Assembly: GCF_900092135.1 (NCBI RefSeq)
Contig: NZ_FMYF01000003.1
Coordinates: forward strand, 351,046-415,045
DNA from: Raineyella antarctica
Lineage (GTDB): Bacteria; Actinomycetota; Actinomycetes; Propionibacteriales; Propionibacteriaceae
DNA: 64,000 nucleotides
Reading direction: 5' to 3'
Part shown: positions 35,308 through 43,551 of the stretch, one piece after another
How positions within the stretch are numbered: the stretch's first letter is position 1
Layout of the letters: every line of letters begins with the position of its first letter
The notes under the pieces: generated by a model
What the model saw: only the letters and a program-made list of their open reading frames with translations
Told to the model about the DNA's origin: nothing
The model's database searches: none
Translations under genes and position numbers: made by a program

Positions 35308-35931
35308 TCAGCGTTCCCTTCCTCTGTCGGGCACGCCCCGCAGGTCGTGCCAGAGCTTGCGAATGGTCGCGGCCGCCACGACGGCGAAGCCGAGGGCGAT
35401 CATCCCGGTGAGCCAGAAGCGGCCCAGGCCGAGCTCGCCGCCCATCGTCGTGCCCCGTTCCAGGTCGCGCTGGAACAGAAGCACCGCGCCGTACACGATG
35501 ACGAGGACGACCGCGAGCTGGATCAGGTCGCTGATGATGTTCAGGACCTTGAGCACGGCACTGGAGGCGAACATGTCGACGATCTCGAGTCGGACGTTCT
35601 CGTCGCGATAGGTCAGGCTCGGTGCGCCCAGCAGGGTGAGCACCAGGACGGCCACGCCGGCCAGTTCGAGCAGGCCGGTGACACCCCGCCCGGCCGCCCG
35701 GACGATGACGCCATAGGTCACGCCGAACATCAGGGCCAGTGCCACGGCGCCGCCGGCCCACTCGACCAGGCGGACCGGCAGCCAGGCCGGTCGGGTGAGG
35801 GCCTCGTGCTCCTCGGGGGTCTCGACGGCGTGCAGGTCGTGGGTGGAGTCCGGGGCCTCGACCTCCGGGACCGGGGGCACCGCCTCGTCGGGACGGCGGT
35901 GCCCCCTCGTGTTGTCAGGGTCTCGGGTCAC
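35308..35931 (-). CDS. dctQ: TRAP transporter small permease subunit
   Basis: A 207-residue DctQ-type protein with four transmembrane segments starting near residue 50, after a Pro/Glu-rich cytosolic N-terminus. The central segments (VTGLLELAGVAVLVLTLLGA and ILNIISDLIQLAVVLVIVYG) and C-terminal LGRFWLTGMIALGFAVVAA match the small subunit, which bridges the binding protein and DctM. It lies 1 base from dctP and 1 base from dctM, consistent with a single operon. Confidence 0.9.
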   Translation of the reverse strand: MTRDPDNTRGHRRPDEAVPPVPEVEAPDSTHDLHAVETPEEHEALTRPAWLPVRLVEWAGGAVALALMFGVTYGVIVRAAGRGVTGLLELAGVAVLVLTLLGAPSLTYRDENVRLEIVDMFASSAVLKVLNIISDLIQLAVVLVIVYGAVLLFQRDLERGTTMGGELGLGRFWLTGMIALGFAVVAAATIRKLWHDLRGVPDRGRER

Positions 35932-35932
35932 G

Positions 35933-37003
35933 TCAGGCCTTCGGCTGGATCACGGCACTGCCGGGCACGACGCTGACGAGGTCCTTGCTTCCGTAGGTCT
36001 CCTCGTACTTGGCACGGATCTGCTCGGCCTCGGGCGAGGCTGCCGCGATCCGCTTCCAGTCGAGGGCGTCGAAGGACGTCCGGTAGGCGGCGTCCATGAC
36101 CTTCTTCTCGTCCGCGCCCTGGAAGTGGATCTGCTTCATGCCCGCGTCCTGCCAGGCCTTGGTCTCCTTGGCCGCCAGCTCCTGGTAGTGCTTGACCACC
36201 TCGGGCTCCACGTCCTTCATCGTCTGGGTGATGGCGTCCTGCGTCTCCTTGTCCAGGGAGTCCCACTTGTCGAGGTTGATCACCGTGCTGGCGACCGAGT
36301 CGTAGAAGCGCGGCTCGACGTAGTAGCCCAGGTGCTCCTGCCAGCCGAGGCTGACCACACCGGTCGAGGTGAAGGTGGCACCGTCGATCACGCCACGCTC
36401 CAGGGCGGAGTACACCTCGCCCGCCGGCATGTCGACCGGGGTACCGCCCAAGGCCTTCACCGGGCCGGAGGCGTCGGGGGACGTCCGCAGGTTCAGGCCG
36501 GTCAGGTCAGGCTTGTCGATCTTGTCCTTCAACAGGATGACCTGCGGCACGCCGGCGTAGGTCCTGCCGGCCAGGTGCAGGCCCTGCTTCTCGTGGATCT
36601 TGGCGTAGATGTCGAAGACGCCGTCATCCCGCTCCTCGGTCGGCGAGAACGGGGTGAACCGGGCCAGTTCGACCGCCGGGACCTGGGATGCGTAGTAGCC
36701 GCTCGGGAGGCTCGCCCCGTCGTACGCGCCCGACTGGACGCCCTCGACCATCAGGTTCGGGGCCATGACCTCGGGGCCGCCCTTGTAGTCGATCTTGACC
36801 CACGGAGCGGTCTGGGCGAGCTTGTCGCGGAACATCCAGAAGCCGTCGCTGATCGGGTGGTCCTCGGGGTTCCCGGTGATGAAGGACAGCGTCACGGGTG
36901 CGTGCTCGCCGTTTGCGGTGGTCGAGGTACCGGACTGGCCGCAGGCGGCCAGGGCCACGGAGGTGAGGGCGGCTATCACTGCCGCGCCGATTCGCTTCTT
37001 CAC
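35933..37003 (-). CDS. dctP: TRAP transporter substrate-binding lipoprotein
   Basis: A 356-residue DctP-family binding protein. The start is GTG at 37003 with AAAGGAG upstream; a longer frame to 37192 is rejected. The signal peptide ends at Cys21 in LAAC, so it is a lipoprotein. Family segments include GLNLRTSPDASGPVKALGGT (about 184-203; its Arg normally binds the substrate carboxylate) and VYSALERGVIDGATFTSTGV (about 210-229). It is likely specific for a carboxylate; context suggests indole-3-acetate or a related aryl acetate. Its promoter region shares GTAAAGGTTT and a similarly placed -10 with the flavin reductase gene at 47113. Confidence 0.9.
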   Translation of the reverse strand: MKKRIGAAVIAALTSVALAACGQSGTSTTANGEHAPVTLSFITGNPEDHPISDGFWMFRDKLAQTAPWVKIDYKGGPEVMAPNLMVEGVQSGAYDGASLPSGYYASQVPAVELARFTPFSPTEERDDGVFDIYAKIHEKQGLHLAGRTYAGVPQVILLKDKIDKPDLTGLNLRTSPDASGPVKALGGTPVDMPAGEVYSALERGVIDGATFTSTGVVSLGWQEHLGYYVEPRFYDSVASTVINLDKWDSLDKETQDAITQTMKDVEPEVVKHYQELAAKETKAWQDAGMKQIHFQGADEKKVMDAAYRTSFDALDWKRIAAASPEAEQIRAKYEETYGSKDLVSVVPGSAVIQPKA

Positions 37004-37103
37004 GCCACAACTCCTTTGTCGGTGGGACGAGAGCGCCTCAGGACCGCGGAAGAGTACGCGTCGGCCGAGGCTTCCCCGTCCGTAGGGGAAGGCTCTCGAC
37101 GAC

Positions 37104-37149
37104 GAGCCTAGGGAGGGCGCGGAGGACCGGACATGCGGAAAACCTTTAC
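37104..37149 (-). promoter_or_regulatory. dctP promoter with GTAAAGGTTT box
   Basis: On the minus strand, GTAAAGGTTT (37149-37140), TGTC six bases later, and TAGGCT starting 39 bases from the box form a pattern matched base for base in spacing upstream of the flavin reductase gene at 47113. A CTTCCCC-N7-GGGGAAG inverted repeat (37071-37091) lies further downstream in the leader. A shared activator is likely. Confidence 0.4.
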
Positions 37150-37151
37150 CT

Positions 37152-37183
37152 GCCACATCGGGAAACAAAAACCTCGATGTGGC
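37152..37183. terminator. Inverted repeat after the PAS kinase gene
   Basis: GCCACATCG (37152-37160) and CGATGTGGC (37175-37183) flank a 14-base A-rich spacer. It begins 6 bases past the kinase stop on the minus strand and precedes the dctP promoter. It may act as a terminator or a regulator site. Confidence 0.4.
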
Positions 37184-37188
37184 GCAGC

Positions 37189-38658
37189 TCACAGACCCTG
37201 CGCCGCCAGGGGCAGGCGCATGGTGAGGACGGTGCCGGTCGGCCGGTTGGGGCGGATGACAATCTCACCGTTGTGCCGGCTGATGATCCGTTCGGACAGG
37301 ATCAGCCCGATCCCCGAGCCGTCCTTCTTGTCGGAGAAGGCACTCTCGAGCAGCCGCTCGCCCTGCACGCGGTCCAGGCCGCGCCCCCAGTCGTGGACCG
37401 AGCAGGTCGCGTAGCCGTCCTCGGCGCCGGTGGTGATCCGGATCCGCCGGTCCGGCGTGCCCGAGGCGACGGCCTCGTCGATCGCGTTGAAGCAGAAGTT
37501 CAGGATGACCTGGCCCAGCAGCACGTGGTCGCCAGTGACGGGCAGCGGGTCGCCGACCGGTTCGCTCTCCACCCGCACGTTCCGCTCCGCGGCCCGCAGC
37601 CGGACGAAGTAGAGGCTGTCGGTGACGATCGCGTTCAGCTCGCGCAGTTCCGCGTTGCTCTCGATCCGCTGCACGTACCGCTTGACGCTGGAGACGATCG
37701 AGGAGGACCGGGCGAGTTCCTTGCGCGCACGCTCGAGCCCGTACCGGATGTCCTGGTCGGTGAGCGTGCCGGTCTCCAACCGGGACTGGATGCCGGAGAG
37801 GAAATTGGTCGCCGCCGCCAGCGGCTGGCCCAGCTCGTGCGCGATGATCATCGCCATGTCGCCCATGGCGTGGTAGCGCGACAGGTACTGCAGGTTCGCC
37901 TCCTGGTAGGCGTTCTGCTGCTCGAGCTCCACCTTCGAGGTGATGTCGCGGACGACCAGGATCCGCGAGTCGATGCCGTCGTGCACCACGTTCTCGATCT
38001 GGCCCCGCAGCCACGTGGGCGACTCCCCGCCACGCACGCACATGCGCAGCTCGATCGGGTCGGCCATGTTGCCCAGTCGGTCTGCCACCGCGCCCAGCGG
38101 CGGGGTGATCTCGGCGAACTCGGCCGGCGACCGGCCGATCATGGCGAGCGCCGGCCGGCGGAATAGCCGGGCGGCGAACGCGGAGATGTCCTGGATCTGG
38201 TTCTGGTCGTTCAGCAGCAGCACCCCGGCGGAGGCGTACGTCATGATCCGCTGCAGGTACCCGGTCGTCCGCTTCAGGTCCTCCTCGAGCTCGACCTCCT
38301 CGTCGATCGGCCGGAACTCCACCACCACGACCGGGCCGTCGTCGAACTGCACCAGGGTGGCGGTCGCATCGGTGAGGAATTCGTGGCCGGACTTGGCGCG
38401 GTACTTCCAGCGCCGGTGGCTCTGCCCGTTGGTGACGGCCTCCTGCAGCCACGCCACGCCGAGCACGCGGCGGTACTGCTTCTCCCGGCCGCTCATGTGG
38501 TGGGCCTTGAGCGGGCGGAGCTCCTCGACCGTGAAACCGAACATGCGGCAGGCGGCCGGGTTGGCCCACAGGATGTTCTTGGAGGCCGCCTCGTGGACGA
38601 GCAGCCCGGCCCTGGTGTTCATGGCCATCTGCTCGTAGTCCCTACCGGTGGGGAACAT
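37189..38658 (-). CDS. Soluble PAS-PAS sensor histidine kinase (FixL/StyS-like)
   Basis: A 489-residue cytosolic kinase with two PAS domains: about residues 14-110 (VHEAASKNILWANPAACRMF) and 135-250 (ASAGVLLLNDQNQIQDISAF), then a coiled-coil linker. The phospho-acceptor box is MIIAHELGQPLAAATNFLSG (about 270-289). The ATPase has NFCFNAIDEAV (N-box) and DKKDGSGIGL (G2). No transmembrane segment is seen, so it senses an intracellular signal. It lies between the TRAP genes and iacA, and the window's FixJ/StyR-type regulator at 44559 is the obvious partner. Such pairs control aromatic catabolism (StyS/StyR, TodS/TodT), so induction by the auxin or an intermediate is likely. Confidence 0.88.
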   Translation of the reverse strand: MFPTGRDYEQMAMNTRAGLLVHEAASKNILWANPAACRMFGFTVEELRPLKAHHMSGREKQYRRVLGVAWLQEAVTNGQSHRRWKYRAKSGHEFLTDATATLVQFDDGPVVVVEFRPIDEEVELEEDLKRTTGYLQRIMTYASAGVLLLNDQNQIQDISAFAARLFRRPALAMIGRSPAEFAEITPPLGAVADRLGNMADPIELRMCVRGGESPTWLRGQIENVVHDGIDSRILVVRDITSKVELEQQNAYQEANLQYLSRYHAMGDMAMIIAHELGQPLAAATNFLSGIQSRLETGTLTDQDIRYGLERARKELARSSSIVSSVKRYVQRIESNAELRELNAIVTDSLYFVRLRAAERNVRVESEPVGDPLPVTGDHVLLGQVILNFCFNAIDEAVASGTPDRRIRITTGAEDGYATCSVHDWGRGLDRVQGERLLESAFSDKKDGSGIGLILSERIISRHNGEIVIRPNRPTGTVLTMRLPLAAQGL

Positions 38659-38774
38659 GCTCGCCTCCGCTCCTCGACAGGCCAGTGTGCTCCGGCGACG
38701 GGGCAGGACTCAATAGGTGAATCCTTCAGCGGCAGCCGAGGAAGTACGCATGGTGCCGCAACCGGCCCACTCCC

Positions 38775-38780
38775 TAGCTT
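38775..38780 (+). promoter_or_regulatory. Possible -10 of the iacA operon
   Basis: TAGCTT (38775-38780) sits in CTCCCTAG, the same 8 bases as at the dctP -10 region. CGCATG lies 28 bases upstream (38747), also shared with dctP one base out of register. No -35 consensus is visible, which fits an activator-dependent promoter. Confidence 0.35.
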
Positions 38781-38820
38781 GGTGCCAGATCAACCACCCG
38801 AACCAGAGACGGAGACGCGC

Positions 38821-39984
38821 ATGTTGTCGGTCAACCGGGTTGTCGCCGAGCCAGAGGGGCCGGCCCGCGAGAAGGCCTTCCAGACCGCACTCGACGTGCT
38901 GGTGGACCGTCGCGACGAGTTCAACGCCCAGGGCTACGTCCCGCGCGACTACATCGACCTGCTGAAGCGTGCCGGCATCTACCGGGCCTCGACGCCGCGC
39001 CGGTTCGGCGGAGACGCGCTGGACCCGTCGACCTTCATGAAGAAGATCGAGCAGATCTCCACCGTGGATCCGGCCACCGGCTGGGTCGCCAGCTTCGGGT
39101 CCTCGCTGGTCTACCTGGCGGCCCTGCCACCGGACACCCAGCGCGACCTGTACGCCGAGGGGCCGGACCTGACGTACGCCGGCGGGTTGTTCCCGATGCA
39201 GGAGGCCACGGCGGTCGACGGCGGCTACCGGGTCAGCGGGGTCTGGCAGTTCACCTCCGGTTGCATGGGCGCCGACCTCATCGGCGTCGGGCTCGCGGGT
39301 GGGCCGGAGACCAAGGGTCGTCCGCTGACCGCGCTGGTGCGTCCGGAGCAGGCCGAGATCGTGCCGAACTGGGACGTCGCCGGCATGCGGGCCACCGGCT
39401 CGCACAACGTGCGGCTCGACGACGTCTTCGTGCCCCAGGAGTGGACCTTCGTCCGCGGCGGCACGCCCACGGTGGACGAGCCGCTGTACCGCTACCCGGG
39501 CCTGGCGTACGCCGCGCAGGTGCTGGCGGTGACCGCGCTGGGCGCGGCCCGCGGCGCGCTCGACTACACCCTCGGGGTCTCCGCCGGCCGGACCAGCATC
39601 ACCGGTGGGGCCAAGAAGGGCCAGCGGCCCAGCTACAAGTCCGGGCTCGCCCTGGCCGAGGCGAAGCTTCGCTCGGCCCGTGCGTTCTTCTACGAGACCA
39701 CCGACGAGGTCTTCGCCCTGGCCGAGGCCGGCGACGAGATCCCCACCGAGAAGGTCGCCCTGGTCCGCCTGGCCGCGAGCCATGCCGCCCACGTGGGCCG
39801 GGAGGTTGCGCTGGAGGCCTTCGACCTGTGCGGCACCGGGGCAATCTTCCGCAGCCACCCGATGCAGCGTTACCTGCAGGACGCCCTGGTGCCCGCCCAG
39901 CACGCCTTCCTGCAGACCGCGACGTACGAGGCCGCCGGCGCGGTGCTGCTGGGCCTGGAGCCCGACGTCCCCAGCTTCCCCTGA
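38821..39984 (+). CDS. iacA: Flavin-dependent indole-acetate monooxygenase, acyl-CoA dehydrogenase fold
   Basis: A 387-residue member of the acyl-CoA-dehydrogenase-like two-component flavin monooxygenases (HsaA/HpaB-like fold). Recognisable parts are FGGDALDPSTFMKKIEQIST (residues ~61-80), VSGVWQFTSGCMGADLIGVG (about 136-155), MRATGSHNVRLDDVFVP and the C-terminal FDLCGTGAIFRSHPMQRYLQ (about 337-356). With the neighbours B, I, C, D, E and F in the order of known iac clusters, it most likely hydroxylates the indole ring of indole-3-acetate, using reduced flavin from the reductase at 47113. The start ATG has GGAGACGCGC upstream. It begins the iac operon. Confidence 0.82.
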   Translation: MLSVNRVVAEPEGPAREKAFQTALDVLVDRRDEFNAQGYVPRDYIDLLKRAGIYRASTPRRFGGDALDPSTFMKKIEQISTVDPATGWVASFGSSLVYLAALPPDTQRDLYAEGPDLTYAGGLFPMQEATAVDGGYRVSGVWQFTSGCMGADLIGVGLAGGPETKGRPLTALVRPEQAEIVPNWDVAGMRATGSHNVRLDDVFVPQEWTFVRGGTPTVDEPLYRYPGLAYAAQVLAVTALGAARGALDYTLGVSAGRTSITGGAKKGQRPSYKSGLALAEAKLRSARAFFYETTDEVFALAEAGDEIPTEKVALVRLAASHAAHVGREVALEAFDLCGTGAIFRSHPMQRYLQDALVPAQHAFLQTATYEAAGAVLLGLEPDVPSFP

Positions 39985-40022
39985 CCTGACACCACCCCTG
40001 ACACCCCACGAGAGGATCGGCC

Positions 40023-40391
40023 ATGAGCGAACCGCTGCGCGTGCTCTTCTGCATCGGCATCAACCAGAACTTCTTCGACCTGCCGAAGGACCGGATCGGC
40101 ATGGTCTGGACCGCCTTCGCCGGCATGCTCGCCGAGATGGAGGACATGGACGGCGTCGACGTGCTCGGCAACATGGACGACGACGCGCACATGGTCGGGC
40201 CCTCGGCAGGCTGGCCGTGGACCTGCTACGTGCTCGCCGACGTTCGGGACCAGGCGACCGTCAAGGCCGCCTGCAACCTGTTCCGTACGACCATGGTCGG
40301 CGACGAGGGCCACGCGCTGTGGCGCTACGCGACCATCGAGGCCCGGATCGGCCGCGCGCTGACGATCCGCCCGGACGTCAAGGTCGACTGA
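40023..40391 (+). CDS. iacB: IacB-like protein
   Basis: A 122-residue small protein beginning MSEPLRVLFCIGINQNFFDL. In known auxin-degradation clusters a protein of this size sits directly after iacA, and the opening LFCIGINQNFFD is what I remember for IacB. It has no clear catalytic motif; the pattern of short strands and helices with two Trp-rich stretches (WPWTCYVLAD, ALWRYATIEA) suggests an alpha/beta ferredoxin-like fold. Its function in the pathway is not established. It follows iacA by 38 bases and precedes the next gene by 3. Confidence 0.7.
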   Translation: MSEPLRVLFCIGINQNFFDLPKDRIGMVWTAFAGMLAEMEDMDGVDVLGNMDDDAHMVGPSAGWPWTCYVLADVRDQATVKAACNLFRTTMVGDEGHALWRYATIEARIGRALTIRPDVKVD

Positions 40392-40394
40392 CCG

Positions 40395-40901
40395 ATGGCC
40401 ACCCTCGAGACCCGCCTGGCCCGGCTGGAGGCCAAGGAGGCCGCCGACGCGTGCCTGGTCCGCTACCTGGACCTGTGCGACGTGCCCGGCCCCCTGGCGG
40501 ATCTCGACCAGATCGGTGCCCTGTTCACCGAGGACGCGGTCTGGGAGGGCATCGGCCCCGAGTACGAGGGGAAGTTCGGCCGGGCGGAGGGACGGGCCGC
40601 CGTCCAGGACCTCGTCGGCGGCTACCTGCCACCCGTCGACCACTTCATCCGCAACGCGCACCTGGCCACCAGTGGCCAGGTGCGCGTCGAGGGCGACGAG
40701 GCGACCGGCCAGTGGCTCATGCAGCAGTTGTCGCTCCATCGCGACGGCGGCGCGGAGCTGCTCTGCGCCCGGATCAGCGTCGACTTCGCCCTGGCCCGGG
40801 TCCGGCACCAACCGCCGACCGCCCTCATCCGCCACTTCCGCACCCAGCGGCTCTTCGCCGCACCGCTCGACACCGCCGCCCTGGGCCACCTGCTCAGCTG
40901 A
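40395..40901 (+). CDS. iacI: SnoaL/NTF2-like protein, IacI-like
   Basis: A 168-residue protein of the NTF2/SnoaL cone fold. A helical start (ETRLARLEAKEAADACLVRY) is followed by FTEDAVWEGIGPEYEGKFGR, the standard substrate-pocket segment, and VDHFIRNAHLATSGQVRVEG. Such proteins are isomerases, hydratases or lyases, or dioxygenase beta subunits. In auxin clusters IacI lies next to IacB, as here, and has been linked to a late or side step of the pathway. It starts 3 bases after the IacB stop. Confidence 0.7.
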   Translation: MATLETRLARLEAKEAADACLVRYLDLCDVPGPLADLDQIGALFTEDAVWEGIGPEYEGKFGRAEGRAAVQDLVGGYLPPVDHFIRNAHLATSGQVRVEGDEATGQWLMQQLSLHRDGGAELLCARISVDFALARVRHQPPTALIRHFRTQRLFAAPLDTAALGHLLS

Positions 40902-40932
40902 CCCCCTGCCCCGAACCCCGAGGAGCGACACC

Positions 40933-42213
40933 ATGACCACCATCGACGACCGGGCACCCGGCTCGTACGCGGACCTCGCCGAGGGCGACCGCGTCGCCGG
41001 ACAGCTCTACACCGACCCCGCCATCTTCGACGAGGAGATGGAGAAGATCTTCTACCGCACCTGGGTGTGGGTCGCGCACGAGAGCGAGATCCCCGATGCC
41101 GGCTCGTTCAAGACCACGTACGTGGGCCGGCAACCGGTCATCGTTACCCGGGACCGGCGCGGCACCATCAACACGATGCTCAACCGCTGCCGGCACCGCG
41201 GCGCCACCGTCTGTGACCAGTCGAAGGGCAAGGCGAACGGCTTCACCTGCCCCTACCACAACTGGTCGTACGCACTGGACGGCAAGCTGCGCGGCATCCC
41301 GTACCCCGAGGGCTACGAGGGCGTGGTGGAGAAGGCCGACTTCCCCCTGCAGAAGCTGCGCACCGAGTCGTTCATGGGCATGGTCTGGGCGACGTTCAAC
41401 CAGGACGCCGAGCCGCTGGAGGACTTCCTCGGCGATGCGAAGACCTGGATCGAGCGGTTCTTCAAGCAGACCAACGGCTACCCGGCCAAGGTCACCGGCA
41501 TCCACAAGTTCCGGTTCCGTGGCAACTGGAAGATCCAGTTGGAGAACACCACCGACGGCTACCACTTCCCGATGGTGCACAAGTCCTGGATGGCCTCGGT
41601 CGACGCGGAGACCGCCGACATGATGTCGTTCATGAACGACGACACGGCCGTCTCCCACGACCTCGGCAACGGGCACAGCGTGATGATCATGGCCCCGGGG
41701 AACGCCGACCTCGACATCGACGACGGCGCCCCGCTCCAGGAGCGCTTCAGCGACCTGGTCAAGGAACTGGAGGACTCCGGGGAGTACACCACCGAGCAGA
41801 TCCGCCGCCTCATCCGGTCGATGCACGGCTCCGGCTTCAACCTGAACACGTTCCCGAACGTCTCGTTCTCCCTGTCCTTCTTCCGGGTGCTGATCCCGAT
41901 CTCCGTCGACGAGACCGAGATCTGGCACATGGCGCTGGGGATGGACGGCGGCCCGGAGAGCCTCAACCGCGAGCGCCTGCGCATCCACGAGCACTTCCAG
42001 GGCCCGTTCGGCTTCGGCAGCCCCGACGACGCCGAGGGCTGGGAGCGCGTCCAGCTCGGCGCGGCCGCCGACCCGCAGATGCCCATCCTGGTCAACCGCG
42101 GCCTGAACCGGGAGACCACCAGCGAGGAGGGCTGGCCCACCTCGCACTGCACCGACGAGACCGGCATGCGCGGCGCGTACGCCATGTGGAAGAGGATGAT
42201 GAGCGATGACTGA
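40933..42213 (+). CDS. iacC: Rieske ring-hydroxylating dioxygenase, alpha subunit
   Basis: A 426-residue large subunit. The Rieske [2Fe-2S] ligands are Cys86, His88, Cys106 and His109 (CRH then CPYH). The mononuclear iron site is in the segment ENTTDGYHFPMVHKSWM (His211 and His216), with the bridging Asp208. Start ATG at 40933 with GAGGAGCGAC upstream. It pairs with the beta subunit overlapping by 8 bases and with the reductase at 43552. In the auxin pathway this dioxygenase acts on the oxidised indole intermediate after IacA. It belongs to the aromatic dioxygenase group acting on small ring substrates; the exact substrate is inferred from context. Confidence 0.88.
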   Translation: MTTIDDRAPGSYADLAEGDRVAGQLYTDPAIFDEEMEKIFYRTWVWVAHESEIPDAGSFKTTYVGRQPVIVTRDRRGTINTMLNRCRHRGATVCDQSKGKANGFTCPYHNWSYALDGKLRGIPYPEGYEGVVEKADFPLQKLRTESFMGMVWATFNQDAEPLEDFLGDAKTWIERFFKQTNGYPAKVTGIHKFRFRGNWKIQLENTTDGYHFPMVHKSWMASVDAETADMMSFMNDDTAVSHDLGNGHSVMIMAPGNADLDIDDGAPLQERFSDLVKELEDSGEYTTEQIRRLIRSMHGSGFNLNTFPNVSFSLSFFRVLIPISVDETEIWHMALGMDGGPESLNRERLRIHEHFQGPFGFGSPDDAEGWERVQLGAAADPQMPILVNRGLNRETTSEEGWPTSHCTDETGMRGAYAMWKRMMSDD

Positions 42214-42715
42214 GCTGACCGAGATGACCGAGACGACCCTCACCGACCCCACCGTCGTCCGAGCGATCCAGCTCGTCTGGCGCGAGGCCAAGCTGCTGGA
42301 CGACAAGGCGTACGAGGTCTGGCAGGACCTGTACGCGGACGACGGGGTGTACGTCATCCCGATCGACCCGGACACCGAGGACTTCGCGTCCTCGCTCAAC
42401 ATGGTCTACGACGACAAGCGACTGCGCGGCATGCGCGTCGAGCGGATGATCCAGGGCTATGCCCCCTCGGCCGTCGCCGCCGCCCGTACGGTCCGGACGA
42501 TCTCCCGCTTCCAGGTCGAGGCCGCCAGCGCGACCGAGGTGACGCTGACCTCCGCCCAGGTCCTCGTCGCCTACAAGCGCGGACGCACCGACGTGCTCGG
42601 GGCCGAGCTGACCCACACCGTCCGGCTGTCCGACGACGGAGACCGGATCGCCCTGAAGGTCGTCCGCCTGCTGAACAGCGAGGAGGCGGTCACCGCCTCC
42701 GGCTACCTGCTCTGA
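42206..42715 (+). CDS. iacD: Ring-hydroxylating dioxygenase, beta subunit
   Basis: A 169-residue small subunit with the NTF2-like cone fold: IQLVWREAKLLDDKAYEVWQ, DLYADDGVYVIPIDPDTEDF and the late KVVRLLNSEEAV, as in benzoate and naphthalene dioxygenase beta subunits. It has no cofactor and stabilises the alpha3beta3 hexamer. It overlaps the alpha subunit by 8 bases, which favours balanced synthesis. Confidence 0.88.
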   Translation: MTELTEMTETTLTDPTVVRAIQLVWREAKLLDDKAYEVWQDLYADDGVYVIPIDPDTEDFASSLNMVYDDKRLRGMRVERMIQGYAPSAVAAARTVRTISRFQVEAASATEVTLTSAQVLVAYKRGRTDVLGAELTHTVRLSDDGDRIALKVVRLLNSEEAVTASGYLL

Positions 42716-42740
42716 TCCGGGCCCCACCGAGAGGAACGCC

Positions 42741-43523
42741 ATGACCGTCCCGACCCCGCCCTCCTCCCCCGGCTCCGCGCCGGCACCGGGCATCGCCGTC
42801 GTCACCGGTGCCGCCGGCGGCATGGGCGCGCACATCAGCCGCCGGCTGCACGCCGAGGGGCACCGGGTGCTGCTCACCGACCTCGACGCAGCGGCCGCCC
42901 AGCGGATCGCGGTCGAGCTGTCCCCCGACGGCTCGACGGCCGAAGGACTGGCTCTCGACGTCGCCGACCGGGCGGCGTTCGAAGCCGCCCTCTCCCACGT
43001 GCAGGAGCGCTGGGGCACGCCGTCGATCCTGGTGAACAACGCGGCGATGACCCAGGCGGCGGACCTGATGACCCTGGCGGCCGAGGACTTCAACCGCGTG
43101 CTCACCACCAACACCGGCAGCGTCTTCTTCGGCTGTCAGGTGTTCGGGGCGGCCATGGCCGACCAGGGCTACGGACGGATCGTCAACCTGGCCTCCCTCG
43201 CGGGGCAGAACGGCGGCACCGCGACCGGCGCGCACTACGCCGCGTCCAAGGGCGCGATCCTGACCCTGACCAAGGTCTTCGCCCGGGAGCTGGCCTCCCG
43301 CGGGGTGACGGTGAACGCGATCTCACCCGGCCCGCACGACCTGCCGATCGTGCACGAGACCGTCCCGGCCGACAAGCTGGCCGGCGTGGTCGCGAACATC
43401 CCGGTCGGCCGACTGGGCGACCCGAGCTACGTCGCCGACATGGTCGCCCTGCTCGCCGCCCCCAACGCGGGTTTCGTCACCGGCGCCTGCTGGGACGTCA
43501 ACGGCGGCCTGTACGTCCGCTGA
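42741..43523 (+). CDS. iacE: Short-chain dehydrogenase, IacE-like
   Basis: A 260-residue classical SDR. The nucleotide motif is VVTGAAGGMGAHISRRL (about residues 20-36), followed by NNAAMTQA, the Ser of NLASLAG and the catalytic Tyr-x3-Lys in HYAASKGAIL. Only three bases separate it from a ribosome site. In auxin clusters IacE is the SDR acting on a hydroxylated indole intermediate, or with the dioxygenase product. The C-terminal VTGACWDVNGGLYVR is typical of SDRs that use NAD(P) for a diol or alcohol step. Confidence 0.85.
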   Translation: MTVPTPPSSPGSAPAPGIAVVTGAAGGMGAHISRRLHAEGHRVLLTDLDAAAAQRIAVELSPDGSTAEGLALDVADRAAFEAALSHVQERWGTPSILVNNAAMTQAADLMTLAAEDFNRVLTTNTGSVFFGCQVFGAAMADQGYGRIVNLASLAGQNGGTATGAHYAASKGAILTLTKVFARELASRGVTVNAISPGPHDLPIVHETVPADKLAGVVANIPVGRLGDPSYVADMVALLAAPNAGFVTGACWDVNGGLYVR

Positions 43524-43551
43524 TCCCGAACACCACGGAGGTAACCGAAAC